Positions 25,701 to 35,699 of a stretch of 64,000 nucleotides of DNA are shown one piece after another (the first letter of the stretch is position 1; every line of letters starts with the position of its first letter). Below the pieces are notes generated by a model. That model saw only the letters and a list, made by a program, of their open reading frames with translations. It was not told the origin of the DNA and made no database searches. Source of the stretch: Ceratotherium simum simum (lineage: Eukaryota > Chordata > Mammalia > Perissodactyla > Rhinocerotidae); contig NW_004454210.1 in assembly GCF_000283155.1 (NCBI RefSeq), forward strand, positions 4,965,734 to 5,029,733, in the 5' to 3' direction. Made by a program: the position numbers and the translations under genes.

Positions 25701-28700
25701 GAACTCAATGTTCCCATTTAGTCCGGTTCCTATGAACCTAAAAACAAAGAAGAAGAGATTTGTTTATTTTTTTCAGTACAAACTACATAATACACCAAGG
25801 GCTAACATAATAAAAATCTTCTTGTACAATACTTTATAGTTTATGGTGCTTTCACACAATATTATCTAGTTTGCTCTATCAACAACAGAAAAATAAAAAA
25901 TAGATAAGTTCAAACTTTCATGGTAGAGAAAAACAAAAAATCATCTGGTATGGGATTTGAGCCTATATTATGAGAAAATATATAAACCTAATGAAGCATG
26001 GGATCTATTTTAGGCATAATTTGCATAAAATTCTTTCCTCAAACTTTGTGTTTAAGTGGCATATAAATAAAATCTAAAATTAAGAGCCAAATTGAATAGA
26101 CTAGTTACTGTAAACCAGTCAACAAACCATAAAATTTTCTTATCTAGAGGGCTTTCCAGTTGTATCAGGTCCAGCATACCCTCCAGAGCTCGGTCATCAA
26201 CACTAAGACTCTGCCATACATAACATTAAATGATAAGTCCATCTCATTCCTCAATAGAGGAAAAGTTAGTTGATACAAGATATTTGATATTATTGCACTT
26301 GGAATGTACCAAAGTCCAATTTCTGATATGAAGAAAGGTCAAGTTTGAGGAAATGAACTTGATTTTGGCCAGAGGGTATCTAGGCAGACTCCAGTGTACC
26401 AATAAGCTCTCTTTAAAAGGTTATTAATATACCGGATGTGAAGTGATCTTTGAAACTTGTGAATATACTTTTTCATAAGAATAACAGCATAAATAGTAGT
26501 CAGGTTATTATGCTATCTCACAAACACCTATTCAATCCACAATACTGATGAAACATGGATCATTTAGATTTTAAAAAGTAAAATCAAATACTTTCTGAGT
26601 ACCTAATTCAAGGTTGCTGAATTGTTAGCCAATGTGATGGAATTGTGCTGACTTGATGCCACTGAAATTTCAACTCACCCAACCTGTTTGGCTTGCAATA
26701 CTGCTTGCATTGTGAATGCCGTACAAATGTGAGAACATCATCCTCATCGTCATTATGTTATGACAGAGGAAACACAGTAAGTAAAACATAAGCAGAGCTT
26801 AGGAAGAGAAAACTGAGTTTAAATCCCCAGTTGAGACTTTGGTAAATCAAAGTTTCTGAAGACTTACATTTCTTAACGACCTAATCTGTGCCAAGCATTC
26901 CACTTAGTGTGTCTAAAAGTGGTTTTCAACTCTGCTTTTGCAAAAGAATCATATTCAGAGCCTTTAAAAATACAGATACCCAGATATTTCCTACAAAATC
27001 AAATTACCAGAAAAAGGAGCTTGGACAGAGGTATGGAGATATGTGAGATATCGGAGAAGGTGATATGTTCAGGTTGAGTAGTACACGGGAGACGACAACA
27101 TGGTGATACTGATTTACAAATAAATAAATATACATACGAAAAGTAATTCACTACACGCCTATTAGAATGGCCAAAATCCAAAACACTGACAACACTAAAT
27201 GCCAGTGAGAATGTGGAACAATAGGAACTCTCATTCATTGATGGTGGGAATACAAAAAGGTACAGCCACCTTGGAAGACAGTTGGTAGTTTCTTACAAAA
27301 CTAAACACACTCTTATCAGACAATCCAGCAATTGCACTCCTTGGTATTTACCCAAATGAACTGAAGATACGTCCACACAAAAATGTGCACATGAATGTTT
27401 ATAACAGCTTTATTCATAATTGCCAAAACTTGGAAGCAAACAAGATATCCTTCAATAGGTAAATGGATAAACTGTGGGACATCCAGACAACGGAATATTA
27501 CTCATCACTAAAAAGCCTTGAAAAGACATGGAGGAACCTTAAATACATATTACTAAGTGAAAGAAGCCAATCTGAAAAGGCTACATATACATACTGTATG
27601 ATTTCAATTATATGATATTCTGGAAAAGGTAAAACTGTGGAGACAGCAAATAGTTCAATAGTTGCCAGGGGTTGGGAAGGCAAGGAAGGATGAACAGAGC
27701 ACAGAGGACTTTTAGGGCAGTGAAACTATTCTGTGTGATACTACAACGGTGGATACATGTCACTACATATTTGTCAAAACCCACAGAATGTACACCAAGA
27801 GTGAACCCTAGTGTAAACTACGGACTTCGGGCAATAATGACACGTCAACATAGGTTCACTGAATATAGCACTGTGGTATGGGGTATTGATAGCGGGGGAG
27901 GTTGTGCGTGTGTGGGGGCAGGGGTATACGGGAACTCTCTGTACTTTCCACTCAATTCTGCTGTGAACCTAAAACTGCTCAATAAAATAAAGCCTATTTA
28001 AAAAAAAGAAAACTAGTACATACTGTAAAAGCTAAACGGGATCATTGATGTAATGTGATTATCCCCCAAGTCTAGTCAGCACTTATCTAATTATCCAATA
28101 TGCCAGGTGCTTTCGAACCTTAGAGCCTTAAATCGTACATTCACTTAGCCTGAAGGCCCCTTCCCTCCCAACTTCCCACTCTCCACCTACCAAAATTCTG
28201 TTCTAACACTTCAAAATCTTCTCAATATGTCACAGAGTTCATGAAGGCTTCTCTGATCCCTCATCTTAACCGTGGGTTCCTTCCTATACCTCTCTGTATC
28301 ATGTAACATCCTTCTGTTGGCTCATGGTATTGAAACAAAACTTTTAATTAAATGTGACCTTTGAAAAATTAGAGGTTATATCTAAAAATCCACATTTCTT
28401 ACTGCTCTTGGAAAAAACGATATGACACCGTTGCCAGGCGGGAATGGGGGTGAGTAGCAGGGACTGCACTACAGATCCCTCTCCTCGAGGCCTCCCCTAT
28501 GCCGAGGCAGTTGTCGTCTATAACACTGCTGTCATTTATCACTATCCCTGTGTTGTTGTTCGTACACCCCACCACTTCACTCATTCAAGGTGCCAGCCTG
28601 GCTCCACTCCCCATTCGAGGTTGTAACCCCCATTTAGTTACTCGCTTCCGTGTCTCTCACACCTACTAAACTGTAAGTTTCTCGAGACCAAGGACTTATT

Positions 28701-31700
28701 TCTCTTTCATCCCTCCCATCTGATTATAGTATATATTTATCAACTATTTTCTGAATGTACTAAATTATTGGTCAACAAAATAGGAAACATGGTAACACAA
28801 TCCATCGTGAATGTTGCTCCTTAAGTTTTTTCAGTTGGTAGCACTGCTTCTTTACTATGTTTAAATTCACTTCAAAACTCTAAGACATCCTTTTTACACC
28901 TAAGTTATAAGTAGGCTTTTTTTGAGAGTTGGAAGTGAGAGGCTGAGAGGCAGAAAAGGAAGAGATCATGCATTGAAGGCCTACTATGTGCCAGGCATTG
29001 TACTAGGCTCAGTAATTAAGTGAGGAAGGGGCAAAACCCAGCAGCTGGAAGTGTATGCCACATCCCTAGGGACAAACCTTATTGCACCAGGTAAGACTAG
29101 CATTCCAGGACAGCCAGTAGGATTCTGCAACAAGCAGGAACAGTACAAAGTTGCCAGGCTAGAGAGCGGTTACTTGTGTAAACTTTGTGGAACACGTACA
29201 GCATTCTTAGAAGTGGTGAACTGATGCCATGTGAAGAGTCTACACTGGAGTCCATGACTATCGCCACCCCCAACGGGGGACTCTTCTCTTTTTAATTAAA
29301 GCAGTTGATTCAACTACAGCTGCCTATAGGAAGTATTACTAGATACCTAGTGCTGTTCTATTTCCTTGGAAGAAAATAAATCATAAAGAAATGTGTCCTA
29401 TAATCCCTGCTATCAAAACAAAATAAGGAAAATCTGAAATCAGAAACAGCAGTCTTCATTTAAGAGTGTAATCAGCTTTAAATACAGAAAAACCATAAAG
29501 CTAATAATTTGGCTTAAAGGTACTCTGTTACCTGAGATGCTGTACATACTGTAAAATTTTCTTTTTAATTAAATTTTTTATTTAAGATAGTTGTAGATTC
29601 ACATGTAGTTAAAAGATATAACATAGAAAGATCTCTTGTGCCTTTTACTCAAGTTTCCCCCAGCAGTAACATCTTGCAAAACTATAATACAGTATCACAA
29701 CCAAATACTGATATTGATACAGTCGAGATACAAAACATTTCCATCACCACAAAAATCCCCAATGTTGCTGTTTTATAGCTATATCCAATTTCCTCCTGCT
29801 CCTCTCCTCCTTTTTTTTTTTTGAGGAAGATTGGCCCTGAGCTAACATCGGTTGCCAATCTTCCTCTTTTTTCTTTTCTCCCCAAAGCCCCAGTACATAG
29901 TTATATATCCTAGTTGTAGGTCTTTCTAGTTCTTCTATGTGGGACGCCGCCTCAGCATGGCTTGATGAGCGGTGAGTAGGTCCGCACCCAGAGGACAGAA
30001 CTGGCGAACCCCGGGCTGCCAAGTGGAACATGCAAACCTAACAGCTACACCACTGGGTTGGCCCCTCTCCTCCCTTTTTTAAAACCTGGAAACACTAATG
30101 TGTTCTTCAGTTTTATAATTTTGTCACTTCAATGATGTTATATAAATGAAGTCATACAATATGTAACCTTCAAGACTGACTGTTTTCACCCTGGATAATG
30201 CCCTGGAGACTCCTCCTGCTGTAGAACCTTTTATTTATTGGTGCAGATCATGAAACAGAATTACAACCTAGTAAAGTAAATAAAGACCTTGGGTTTGCTG
30301 ACGAAGCACACTAAAGCAAAGGGCACAAGAAAAGTAAACTTCCCTGTGCACTGTTATCTACGAGTGTTCCTGCCACTGTAAAGACATAAAGACATTCTCA
30401 CTGTCAAATTGTTTTACCACCAAGACTGTTTTACACACTGGAATTACAAACGTTTATGCTTGTGTGGCCAATGAACTTTTGTGAAACTTATCTCCAAAAA
30501 ACATGGCTAGTTAAGTGAGAGACTTCAAAAACCATCCTTATTATTATTAATCATTTCAGATGGATACAAATTTACCATGAACCTCCTGAGTTTTCCCACT
30601 TAGAACTAAGTCTTTGTTGTCTCACATTAAAAAAAAAGAATCTCACTGGAATAGCTATTGTTTGAAACAACAGCCCTCGTGTTGAGTTTTACCCACTGCA
30701 GAGAAGAAACACATCTGTCTGTCAGCTCCAAAATCTTAAAAACTGTAAGGTGATTTGTTTGTTCTTTAAGTTTTTCCTTCAATGCATTTAGGATGTTGTT
30801 CATAACCACTTCTAGTATCTGCCAAACCTGGCAAGAGAATCTCATCGCTGAACGATTATTTGGAAAGGAAAAGTAAAATCCTGACCAGATAATTAACTTT
30901 CTACTCCTTACCATTTTTAAAAACAGAAACCAAATAGGTCATCTCACATTAGCAAGCCTATAACACAAAGATCAAGCTACAAATAATGAAAGGGACTGCA
31001 ACATGTTGCCATGTTTGTAAAATAGAGGCCCAAAATCCATCTGTCTTTAAGCCACATCCACAGTGTTCTGTGTTGGTGATACAATTTATTAAGCAAATCA
31101 AAACTCATCAGTCACCACACATAACATTTCCAGATGAAGCACATACTGTGTTAAGTTTCTAACTTAGATATAGATAGAGAGACAGAGAGAGAGATACAGA
31201 AAGAGAAAAAGAGAGAGAGAGAAAAGAGAAAAAGAAAACCTCCCAGGCAGTCCCTTCAAATGTCTGTATAGGTTAATAAACTATGGAGAAAAGTAATAGA
31301 ATGCTATTTAAACATTCAAGTAATTACTTGTCCAGTAAAAAACATAACAGCAGGTGAACTTCAACTTTCTCAATAACCTTACTACATATACATATATGTA
31401 CACACACACACACACACACACACCCCTTTAGGACTGACTTTCCCATCACAACCTTGAACTACCACTCCTTTTCCTGCTTTGAGAAGGGTCCTAACGCTAA
31501 TATCAACGGTTCTATTTAGACACTAGAGGTTAACCAGGATAATATTCCACATTCCTTACTCCCTGGTATTAGCTCAGTTACACAGGTTTGTCTCCACAGT
31601 TCAAGAGAAAACTCCTAGAGGGCAGGGACCCAGATCTCACTCATCTTTGTATGTTCCACAGTGCTAGGGCCTGCAAAACGTGCTGCACAAAGTGGGCACT

Positions 31701-34700
31701 AAACAAGATATGCTGAATGTTAAGAAAACAATATATATGTATTTAGGGAGAGATCTACAAAACTCCTGAATGCAAGAGGCAAATTTTCTAACTCCCAAAT
31801 ATCCCAAAGAAGGTGGAGAATATAGAGCTTAGAGGTACTGTGTGTCCAAAAACTTATGTGTGCCCTTTAAATAACCAATCTACGCCTCAATTTTCTCATC
31901 TGGACAATGAGGATAATAAGAGCACCTAACTCATAGGGCTTTGAAAGAATTAAAGAAGTTGGTATATGTAAAGTCCTTAAATCAATGCTTGGAACACTAC
32001 ACACTACATAACGGTTAGCTACTTATATTACCAAAAAAGACTATTACAATAAAAGTAAGGACCACACAGTCACACAAAAAGGGCCAAAAGCTTAAAAGAA
32101 ATTATTCTAGAAAAGATAAGATCACCTTCAACAAAATATTAGCAAATCAAATACAACAGTACATTAAAAGGATCATACACCATGATCAAGTGGGATTTAT
32201 TCCATAGATTCAAGGATGGTTCAACATCAGCCAATCAATCAATGTGATATATACCACATTAACAAAATGAAGAATAAAAATCACATGATCATCACAATAG
32301 ATGCAGAGAATGCAATCAACAAGACTCAGCACCCATTTATGATAAAAACTCTGAATAAAATGGATATAGAAGGAAAGTTCTCAAGACAATAAAGGCCACA
32401 TATGACAAACCCACAGCCAACATCTTACTCTATGATGAAAAACTGAAAGCCATACCTCTGAGAACAGGAAGCAGACAAGGATACTCACTTTCACCACTCT
32501 TACTCAACACAGTATTGGAAGTCTTAGCCAGAGCAATTAGGCAAGAAAAAGAAATGAAAGGGATCCAAATGGAAAGGAAGAAGTAAAACTGTCACTATTT
32601 GCAGATGACATAATTTTATATATTAAAAAAACCTAAAGAATCCACCAAAAAACTATTAGAAATAATAAACGAATACAGTAAAGTTCCACGGTACAAAATC
32701 AACATGCAAAACTGAGTTGCATTTCTATACACTAACAATGAAACAGCAGAAACAGAAATCAAGACTACAGTCCCAATTACAATCGCAACAAAAAGAATAA
32801 ATATCCAGGAATAAATTTAACCAAGGAGGTGAAAAACCTGTACACTGAAAACTATAAAACATTGTAGAAGGAAATTGAAGAAGACACAAAGAAATGGAAA
32901 GATATTCCATGCTCTTGGATTGGAAGACTTAACATAGTTAAAATTAAAATGTCCATACCACCTAAAGCCATCTACAGAGTCAATGCAATCCCTATCAAAG
33001 TCCCAACAACATTTTTCATGGAAATAGAACAAAGAATCCTAAAATTTATATGGAACAACAAAAGACCCCAAATAGCCAAAGCGCTCTTGAGAAAAAAGAA
33101 CAAAGCTGGAGGCATCACACTCCCTGATTTCAAATATACTACAAAGCTACAGTAATCAAAACAATGTGGTACTGGCACAAAAACAGACACACAGATCAAT
33201 GGAACAGAAATGAGAGCATAGAAATAAACCCACACATTTATGGACAGCTAATATTCAACAAGGAGCCAAGAGCATACAATGGAGAAAACAAAGTCTCTTC
33301 AATAAATGGTGCTGGGAAAACTGCACAGCCACATGCAAAAGAATGAAAGTAGACCATTATCTTACACCATACACAAAAATTACCTCAAAATAGATTAATG
33401 GAGCCGGCCCCGTGGCTTAGCGGTTAAGTGCGTGTGCTCTGATACTGGTGGCCCAGGTTCAGATCCCAGGCGTGCACCGACACACCTCTTCTCCGGCCAT
33501 GCTGAGGCCGCATCCCACATACAGCAACTAGACGGATGTGTAACTATGACATACAACTTTCCACTGGGGCTTTGGGGGAAAAAAAAGGAGGAGGATTGGC
33601 AATAGATGTTAGCTCAGAGCTGGTCTTCCTCAGCAAAAAGAGGAGGATTGCCATGGATGTTAGCTCAGGGCTGATCTTCCTCACAAAAAAATAAATAAAA
33701 AAAAAAATAGATTAATGACTTAAACGTAAGACCTGAAACCATAAAACTCCTAGAAGAAAACATACACAGTACCCTCTGATGTCAGTCTTAGCAGTATCTT
33801 TTTGAATATGTCTCCTAAGGCCAAGGAAACAAAAGAAAAAATAAACAAACAAGATTACATCAAACTAAAAAGCTTCTGTACAGGAAAGGAAACCATAAAC
33901 AAAATGAAAAGACAGCCTACCAACTGGGAGAAAATATTTGCAAGTCATATTTCCAATAAGGGGTTAATATCTAAAATACTTAAAGAACTCATACAATTCA
34001 ACAACAAAAAGAAACTAGATTAAAAAACGGACAGAGGATCTGAACAGACATCTTCCCAAAGAAGATATACAGATGGCCAAAAGGCACATGAAAAGATATT
34101 CAACATTGCTAATTATTAGGGAAATGCAAATCAAACCACAATGAGATATCACCTCACGCTGGTCAGGACAGCTGTTATTAAAAAGACAAGAAATAAGAAG
34201 TGTTGGAGAGGATGTGGAGAAAAGGGAACCTCACACGCTGCTGGTGGGAATATAAACTGTTGCAGACACTACGGAAAACAGTACGGAGACTTCAAAAAAT
34301 TAAAAATAAAACTACCATATGATCCAGCTATTCCACTTCTGGATATTTATCCAAAGAAGACAAAAACACTAATTTGAAAAGATATATATGCACCCCTATG
34401 TTCACTGCAGCATTATTCACAATAGCCAAGACTTGCAAGCAACCTAAGTGCCTATCCGTGGATGAATGGATGTGGTATACACACACAATAGAATACTACT
34501 CAGCCAGTAAAAAAAGGATAAAATCTTGCTATTTGCAACATGGATGGACCTTGAGGGTATTATGCTAAGCAAAATAAGTCAGATGAGAAAGCCAAATACC
34601 ATGATTTCACTCTTATGTGAAGACAGAGAAGGAGAACACATTGGTGGTTACCAGAGCAGAAGGGTGAAAGGTGTAAATTGCACATACAAAAAAAGTAAGA

Positions 34701-35244
34701 TCAGAGGTTGGCAAATTTTTTCTGTAAAGGGTCAGATACTACTCCAGATACTGTGGCTTGTCAGGCCAAGAGGCACTATCCTCAATCCCTGGAGCAATTA
34801 TTCTCTCTGAAAAGCTAAGAGGTTTTTTATTTGCTTATATTTTAAAATTTGAGAACGATTCTTAGTTCTGGAAAAACAGGCTGGATTTGGACCCAAGGTC
34901 ATAGTTTGTGGGCTCCTGGATAAGGTTATAATGATAACATAAGTCAGTGCTTTTTAAAGGCAACATAAGGAAACGTTTGTGAGTTGATTCAAGTTGACTG
35001 AAAAACGTGCTGCCCCCAAACTTCTAATACCCAGACAGGCAGAGCTGGCGTGGTGAGGAATCGGGCCAGGGCGGGGAGGGGGGCCTTGGGAGCCTGCAAG
35101 GACCTCCCTCGGCTCTCCGGGTCCGGCCCAGCCCCGGGCCACACTTACTCCCAGCAGCGGCCCGCGGCCGATCACCGTCTCCCCTGGCGCCAGGGCCACC
35201 CGGGGGCCGCCGTCCTGCGGCTGCAGCTCGAAGCCCCCAGACAT
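7602..35244 (-). CDS. APLF: APLF, 5' part of gene (coding exons 1-3, partial)
   Basis: Aprataxin-and-PNKP-like factor, a nuclear protein of non-homologous end joining and single-strand-break repair. Its FHA domain binds phosphorylated XRCC4 and XRCC1, and later parts bind Ku, poly(ADP-ribose) and histones. Here the coding sequence joins 35149-35244, 18933-19004 and 7602-7774 (minus strand) into 113 codons plus two bases of the next. The FHA landmarks are visible: G26-R27-G28, S39-R40-R41-H42 and the T59-N60-P61 loop. Both junctions inside this part are phase 0 with GT-AG splice sites, and no frameshift or stop occurs. The PBZ fingers and acidic C-terminus lie outside the window, to the left. 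Identification rests on my recall of the human protein; the N-terminal 32 residues differ by one substitution as I remember it. The gene is divergent from FBXO48, the same neighbour as in human chromosome 2p13. Confidence 0.95.
7990..8196 (-). mobile_element. ERE SINE, minus strand
   Basis: Reversed ERE ending GGGCCGGCCCC. Target duplications CCTCCTGTTTCTCTGG (7974-7989) and CCTCCTATTTCTCTAGG (from 8197) differ at two sites. Confidence 0.93.
8441..8980 (+). mobile_element. Young, 5'-truncated L1 (ORF2 C-terminus and 3' end)
   Basis: Begins GCTGGTGCAGCC. The 3' part of ORF2 is open for about 125 codons, containing [25 protein letters not shown] and [20 protein letters not shown], and ends in a short A-rich tail. 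Eleven-base flanks AAAAATGGGAA at 8430-8440 and 8981-8991 look like the target duplication. This is one of the least decayed L1 copies here. Confidence 0.88.
11017..11036 (+). repeat. A20 homopolymer
   Basis: Twenty consecutive A with no recognisable SINE or LINE in front of it. Confidence 0.9.
11406..11495 (-). other. Exon-like segment in APLF intron 2 (unassigned)
   Basis: On the minus strand a run of ten T, then AAACACAG, precedes 90 bases with one open frame reading [16 protein letters not shown] and then [11 protein letters not shown], followed by GTAGAT. Both ends are phase 1. It therefore cannot be inserted between APLF exons 2 and 3 (phase 0) without breaking the frame. I do not recognise the peptide. 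It may be a chance open frame, an untranslated or poison exon of APLF, or a fragment of an unrecognised element. Confidence 0.25.
14760..16110 (-). mobile_element. Old L1 LINE (minus)
   Basis: Reversed L1M-type 3' region (14760-15140), an AT microsatellite, then ORF2-derived text such as TTCCAAATGGCTGCACC, ACATCCTCACCAACACCTG and the long poly-pyrimidine-rich ORF2 remainder. Heavily mutated. Confidence 0.78.
15136..15205. repeat. (TA)n microsatellite
   Basis: Imperfect TATA tracts inside the old L1. Confidence 0.85.
17755..17890 (+). repeat. L2/MIR-class 3'-end-like fragment
   Basis: ATTCAACAAATATTAATTAA followed by CCTACTATGTGCTGGGCATT is the common ancient LINE2/MIR-class motif. Family assignment is uncertain. 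Confidence 0.55.
18933..19004 (-). CDS. APLF: APLF coding exon 2
   Basis: 72 bases encoding 24 residues (33-56), [14 protein letters not shown] followed by [10 protein letters not shown]. It is preceded by a pyrimidine-rich tract and TGTAG, and followed by GTAAAT. This is the core FHA phosphothreonine-binding segment: S39, R40, R41 and H42 form the S-R-R-H motif typical of the fold. The frame matches exon 1 and exon 3 at phase 0. The segment I-V-D differs from the human V-A-G as I remember it, a conservative surface position. Confidence 0.95.
19140..19265 (-). repeat. MIR SINE fragment, reversed
   Basis: Contains decayed GATGAGGAAACTGAGG, CCCAAGGTCA and GGCAGAGC segments of reversed MIR. It starts about 135 bases from APLF exon 2. 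Confidence 0.6.
19450..19510 (+). repeat. MIR SINE fragment
   Basis: AAGCTCTGGGGTCAGGCAGA and CCTGTATTTGAGCTC resemble the MIR head. Confidence 0.55.
20330..20470 (-). repeat. MIR SINE fragment, reversed
   Basis: Decayed ATTTTACATATTTGGAAATT and TTAAGTAGCTTGTGTAGGTC segments in MIR order. Confidence 0.55.
21099..21124 (+). other. G-rich tract, potential G-quadruplex
   Basis: Five G-runs of three or more separated by single bases (pattern G4 T G3 A G4 T G8 T G3). It lies in APLF intron 1 with the G-rich strand opposite the coding strand, so the transcript would be C-rich. Confidence 0.75.
21190..21480 (-). repeat. MIR SINE, reversed, nearly full length
   Basis: Contains CATTTTATGGGTGAGAAG, GAGAGGTTAAGCAACT, CACACAGCCAGTAAG and GGTTGGAACCCAAGG in the order expected for reversed MIR, closing with CTCTTAACACTGTACTGCCT. 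Confidence 0.88.
22030..23400 (+). mobile_element. Old L1M/HAL1-like 3' end
   Basis: Contains AAACAACTGGCCTGGACTCC, TGTCCTTGATCTTAGG, GGCAAAATGTTAACC and CTTTCAAAATGAAAAGTT, which I recall as a widespread mammalian LINE 3' region, with an internal GA/TA tract. The left limit is approximate. Confidence 0.55.
23195..23280. repeat. (GA)n and (TA)n microsatellite
   Basis: GAGAGAGA, ATATATAT and GAGAGACAG tracts inside the old LINE tail. Confidence 0.85.
23925..24860 (+). repeat. Old interspersed repeat split by a later insertion
   Basis: Left part (23925-24126) with TTCCTTGTAGCTATGGATGG and right part (24523-24860) with GCAGCCATCTTATGACTAC and TCTGTTACTTGCAGCC belong to one element related to the copy at 3060-3479. 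The middle is the LTR-like insert. Confidence 0.5.
24127..24522 (+). mobile_element. Solo-LTR-like insertion (endogenous retroviral type)
   Basis: GC-richer block carrying AATAAA at 24461-24466 followed within about 60 bases by an end reading GAACATGACA. It interrupts an older repeat. No internal retroviral genes accompany it. The family was not identified, and the 5' limit is a guess. Confidence 0.5.
27100..28012 (+). mobile_element. Old L1 3' end (plus)
   Basis: ORF2 C-terminal text (GAATGGCCAAAATCCAAAAC, TTCATAATTGCCAAAACTTG, GGAATATTACTCATCACTAA) runs into the 3' UTR and a final AATAAAATAAAG with a short A tail. Not translatable across its length. Confidence 0.82.
28965..29110 (+). repeat. 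L2/MIR-class fragment
   Basis: CCTACTATGTGCCAGGCATT in a short decayed context; the remainder is not resolvable. Confidence 0.5.
29560..30205 (-). mobile_element. Old L1 3' region (minus), split by an ERE
   Basis: Reversed LINE 3' sequence (AGATTCACATGTAGTTAAAA, AATACTGATATTGATACAGT) resumes after the ERE with AACACTAATGTGTTCTTCAG and a thermal-motif-like ATATAAATGAAGTCATAC. Confidence 0.65.
29811..30063 (-). mobile_element. ERE SINE, minus, with extra middle module
   Basis: Reversed ERE carrying CCCCAAAGCCCCAGTACATA and CTAGTTGTAGG. Target duplication CCTCTCCTCC lies at 29801-29810 and again from 30064. It is nested in the old L1. Confidence 0.93.
31170..31245. repeat. (GA)n-rich tract
   Basis: Purine-only run of GAGAGA, AAAGAG and similar units. 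Confidence 0.9.
31399..31423. repeat. (CA)n microsatellite
   Basis: Perfect CA run following a TACATATA stretch. Confidence 0.92.
31570..31725 (+). repeat. L2 LINE 3' end
   Basis: CTCCTAGAGGGCAGGGACCC, then TTTGTATGTTCCACAGTGCT and a decayed TGGGCACTAAACAAGATATG give the L2 3' signature. Confidence 0.75.
31855..32020 (+). repeat. MIR SINE 3' half
   Basis: CCTCAATTTTCTCATCTGGA, AATGAGGATAATAAGAGCAC and TCATAGGGCTTTGAAAG follow the MIR consensus. Confidence 0.85.
32105..34700 (+). mobile_element. L1 LINE, ORF2 reverse-transcriptase region to 3' end, interrupted
   Basis: The largest L1 here, about 2.3 kb after removing the ERE at 33401-33703. The reverse-transcriptase metal-binding motif is visible as [11 protein letters not shown] (F-A-D-D at 32598-32609). 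Later text covers the ORF2 C-terminus ([13 protein letters not shown] near 34312). Several stops and frameshifts break ORF2, and ORF1 and the 5' end are missing, so it cannot move. It is plus strand, antisense to APLF intron 1. Confidence 0.9.
33401..33703 (+). mobile_element. ERE SINE nested in L1, long form
   Basis: Head GAGCCGGCCCCGTGG, extra module CATACAGCAACTAGACGG through CTGGGGCTTTGGGG, then the 3' module twice. Perfect 14-base target duplication AAAATAGATTAATG at 33387-33400 and 33704-33717. Confidence 0.95.
34704..34925 (+). mobile_element. Non-autonomous hAT-type MER element
   Basis: Starts CAGAGGTTGGCAAATTTTTT then CTGTAAAGGGTCAGAT, and ends GGTCATAGTTTGTGGGCTCC. Same family as 3478-3706. 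Confidence 0.7.
35149..35244 (-). CDS. APLF: APLF coding exon 1
   Basis: Encodes residues 1-32, starting MSGGFELQ and ending GRGPLLG. The ATG sits in an optimal context (GCCGCC before it), which fixes the start. The exon ends after a full codon (GGA) and is followed by a strong donor, GTAAGT. It holds the first strands of the FHA domain and the conserved G-R-G of the phosphopeptide-binding face (R27). The exon lies inside a CpG-rich block, and the 5' UTR must run rightwards from 35245. An unspliced reading continues about 64 codons into the intron before a stop, which is of no evident meaning. Confidence 0.96.
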
Positions 35245-35552
35245 GGCGGCGACGATCAGGCCCCTTCACAAGGAGATGGACCCCGCGGCCGTTTCCGCCT
35301 TCCATGGACAGGCGCGGGACCTACGCCGGCCCCCGGAAAAACACAGGGGGAGGGGGAGCAAAGACTCGGCTCAGCCGTGTCCAGTCCCCGCGCAGCAGGG
35401 GCCCCAGAGAGGTGTCCCAGCCCCGCCTTTCCATTCCGACAAGCTACGCACTCAGGGATTCCCCCATCGGGAGGGCTCAAAATTATCGTTTGAAAGCCCC
35501 GGTTTAATCCCCCCACCCTTTCTCACTCCCCCCGTCCGGGCCTGGAGGACGC

Positions 35553-35565
35553 CGGACCTTGTAGT
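35553..35565 (-). promoter_or_regulatory. ACTACA-type promoter motif (ZNF143-like)
   Basis: Minus strand reads ACTACAAGGTCCG. The ACTACA half agrees with the ZNF143/THAP11 core (ACTACAATTCCCA); the CCC half has one mismatch. Such motifs are frequent in TATA-less, often divergent, promoters. Binding is inference. Confidence 0.4.
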
Positions 35566-35615
35566 CCCTGCCGCCTTCCTTCTCCTCCCCTGCCGAGCTG
35601 AGACGCCCTGGTAAA

Positions 35616-35628
35616 ACTACCAATCCCA
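35616..35628 (+). promoter_or_regulatory. ACTAC-type promoter motif (ZNF143-like)
   Basis: Plus strand reads ACTACCAATCCCA, one mismatch from the ACTACA..CCC pattern. It faces the opposite way from the motif 51 bases to the left, matching the divergent gene pair. Confidence 0.4.
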
Positions 35629-35667
35629 AAAGGCAGTGCGCGTTCCTCTCTACGCCTGTGCGACATC

Positions 35668-35677
35668 TGAGTCAGCA
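35668..35677 (-). promoter_or_regulatory. NF-E2/MARE-like site
   Basis: Minus strand reads TGCTGACTCA, the core recognised by small-Maf heterodimers with NF-E2, NRF2 or BACH, and it contains a full AP-1 site (TGACTCA). It lies close to the likely FBXO48 start, just before the GC box. Function is inferred from the motif alone. Confidence 0.4.
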
Positions 35678-35699
35678 AGGCCGGGCTAAAGTGGGCGGG

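Larger units (their letters stand above)
19005..35148 (-). other. APLF: APLF intron 1
   Basis: 16.1 kb, bounded by GTAAGT next to exon 1 and by TGTAG before exon 2. The right half is dominated by L1 (32.1-34.7 kb) and MER material; the middle has old L1 3' ends and an LTR-like insert. The stretches 19510-20330, 20480-21090, 24870-27100, 28020-28960, 29120-29550 and 30210-31160 contain no gene or repeat I can name. Confidence 0.85.
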
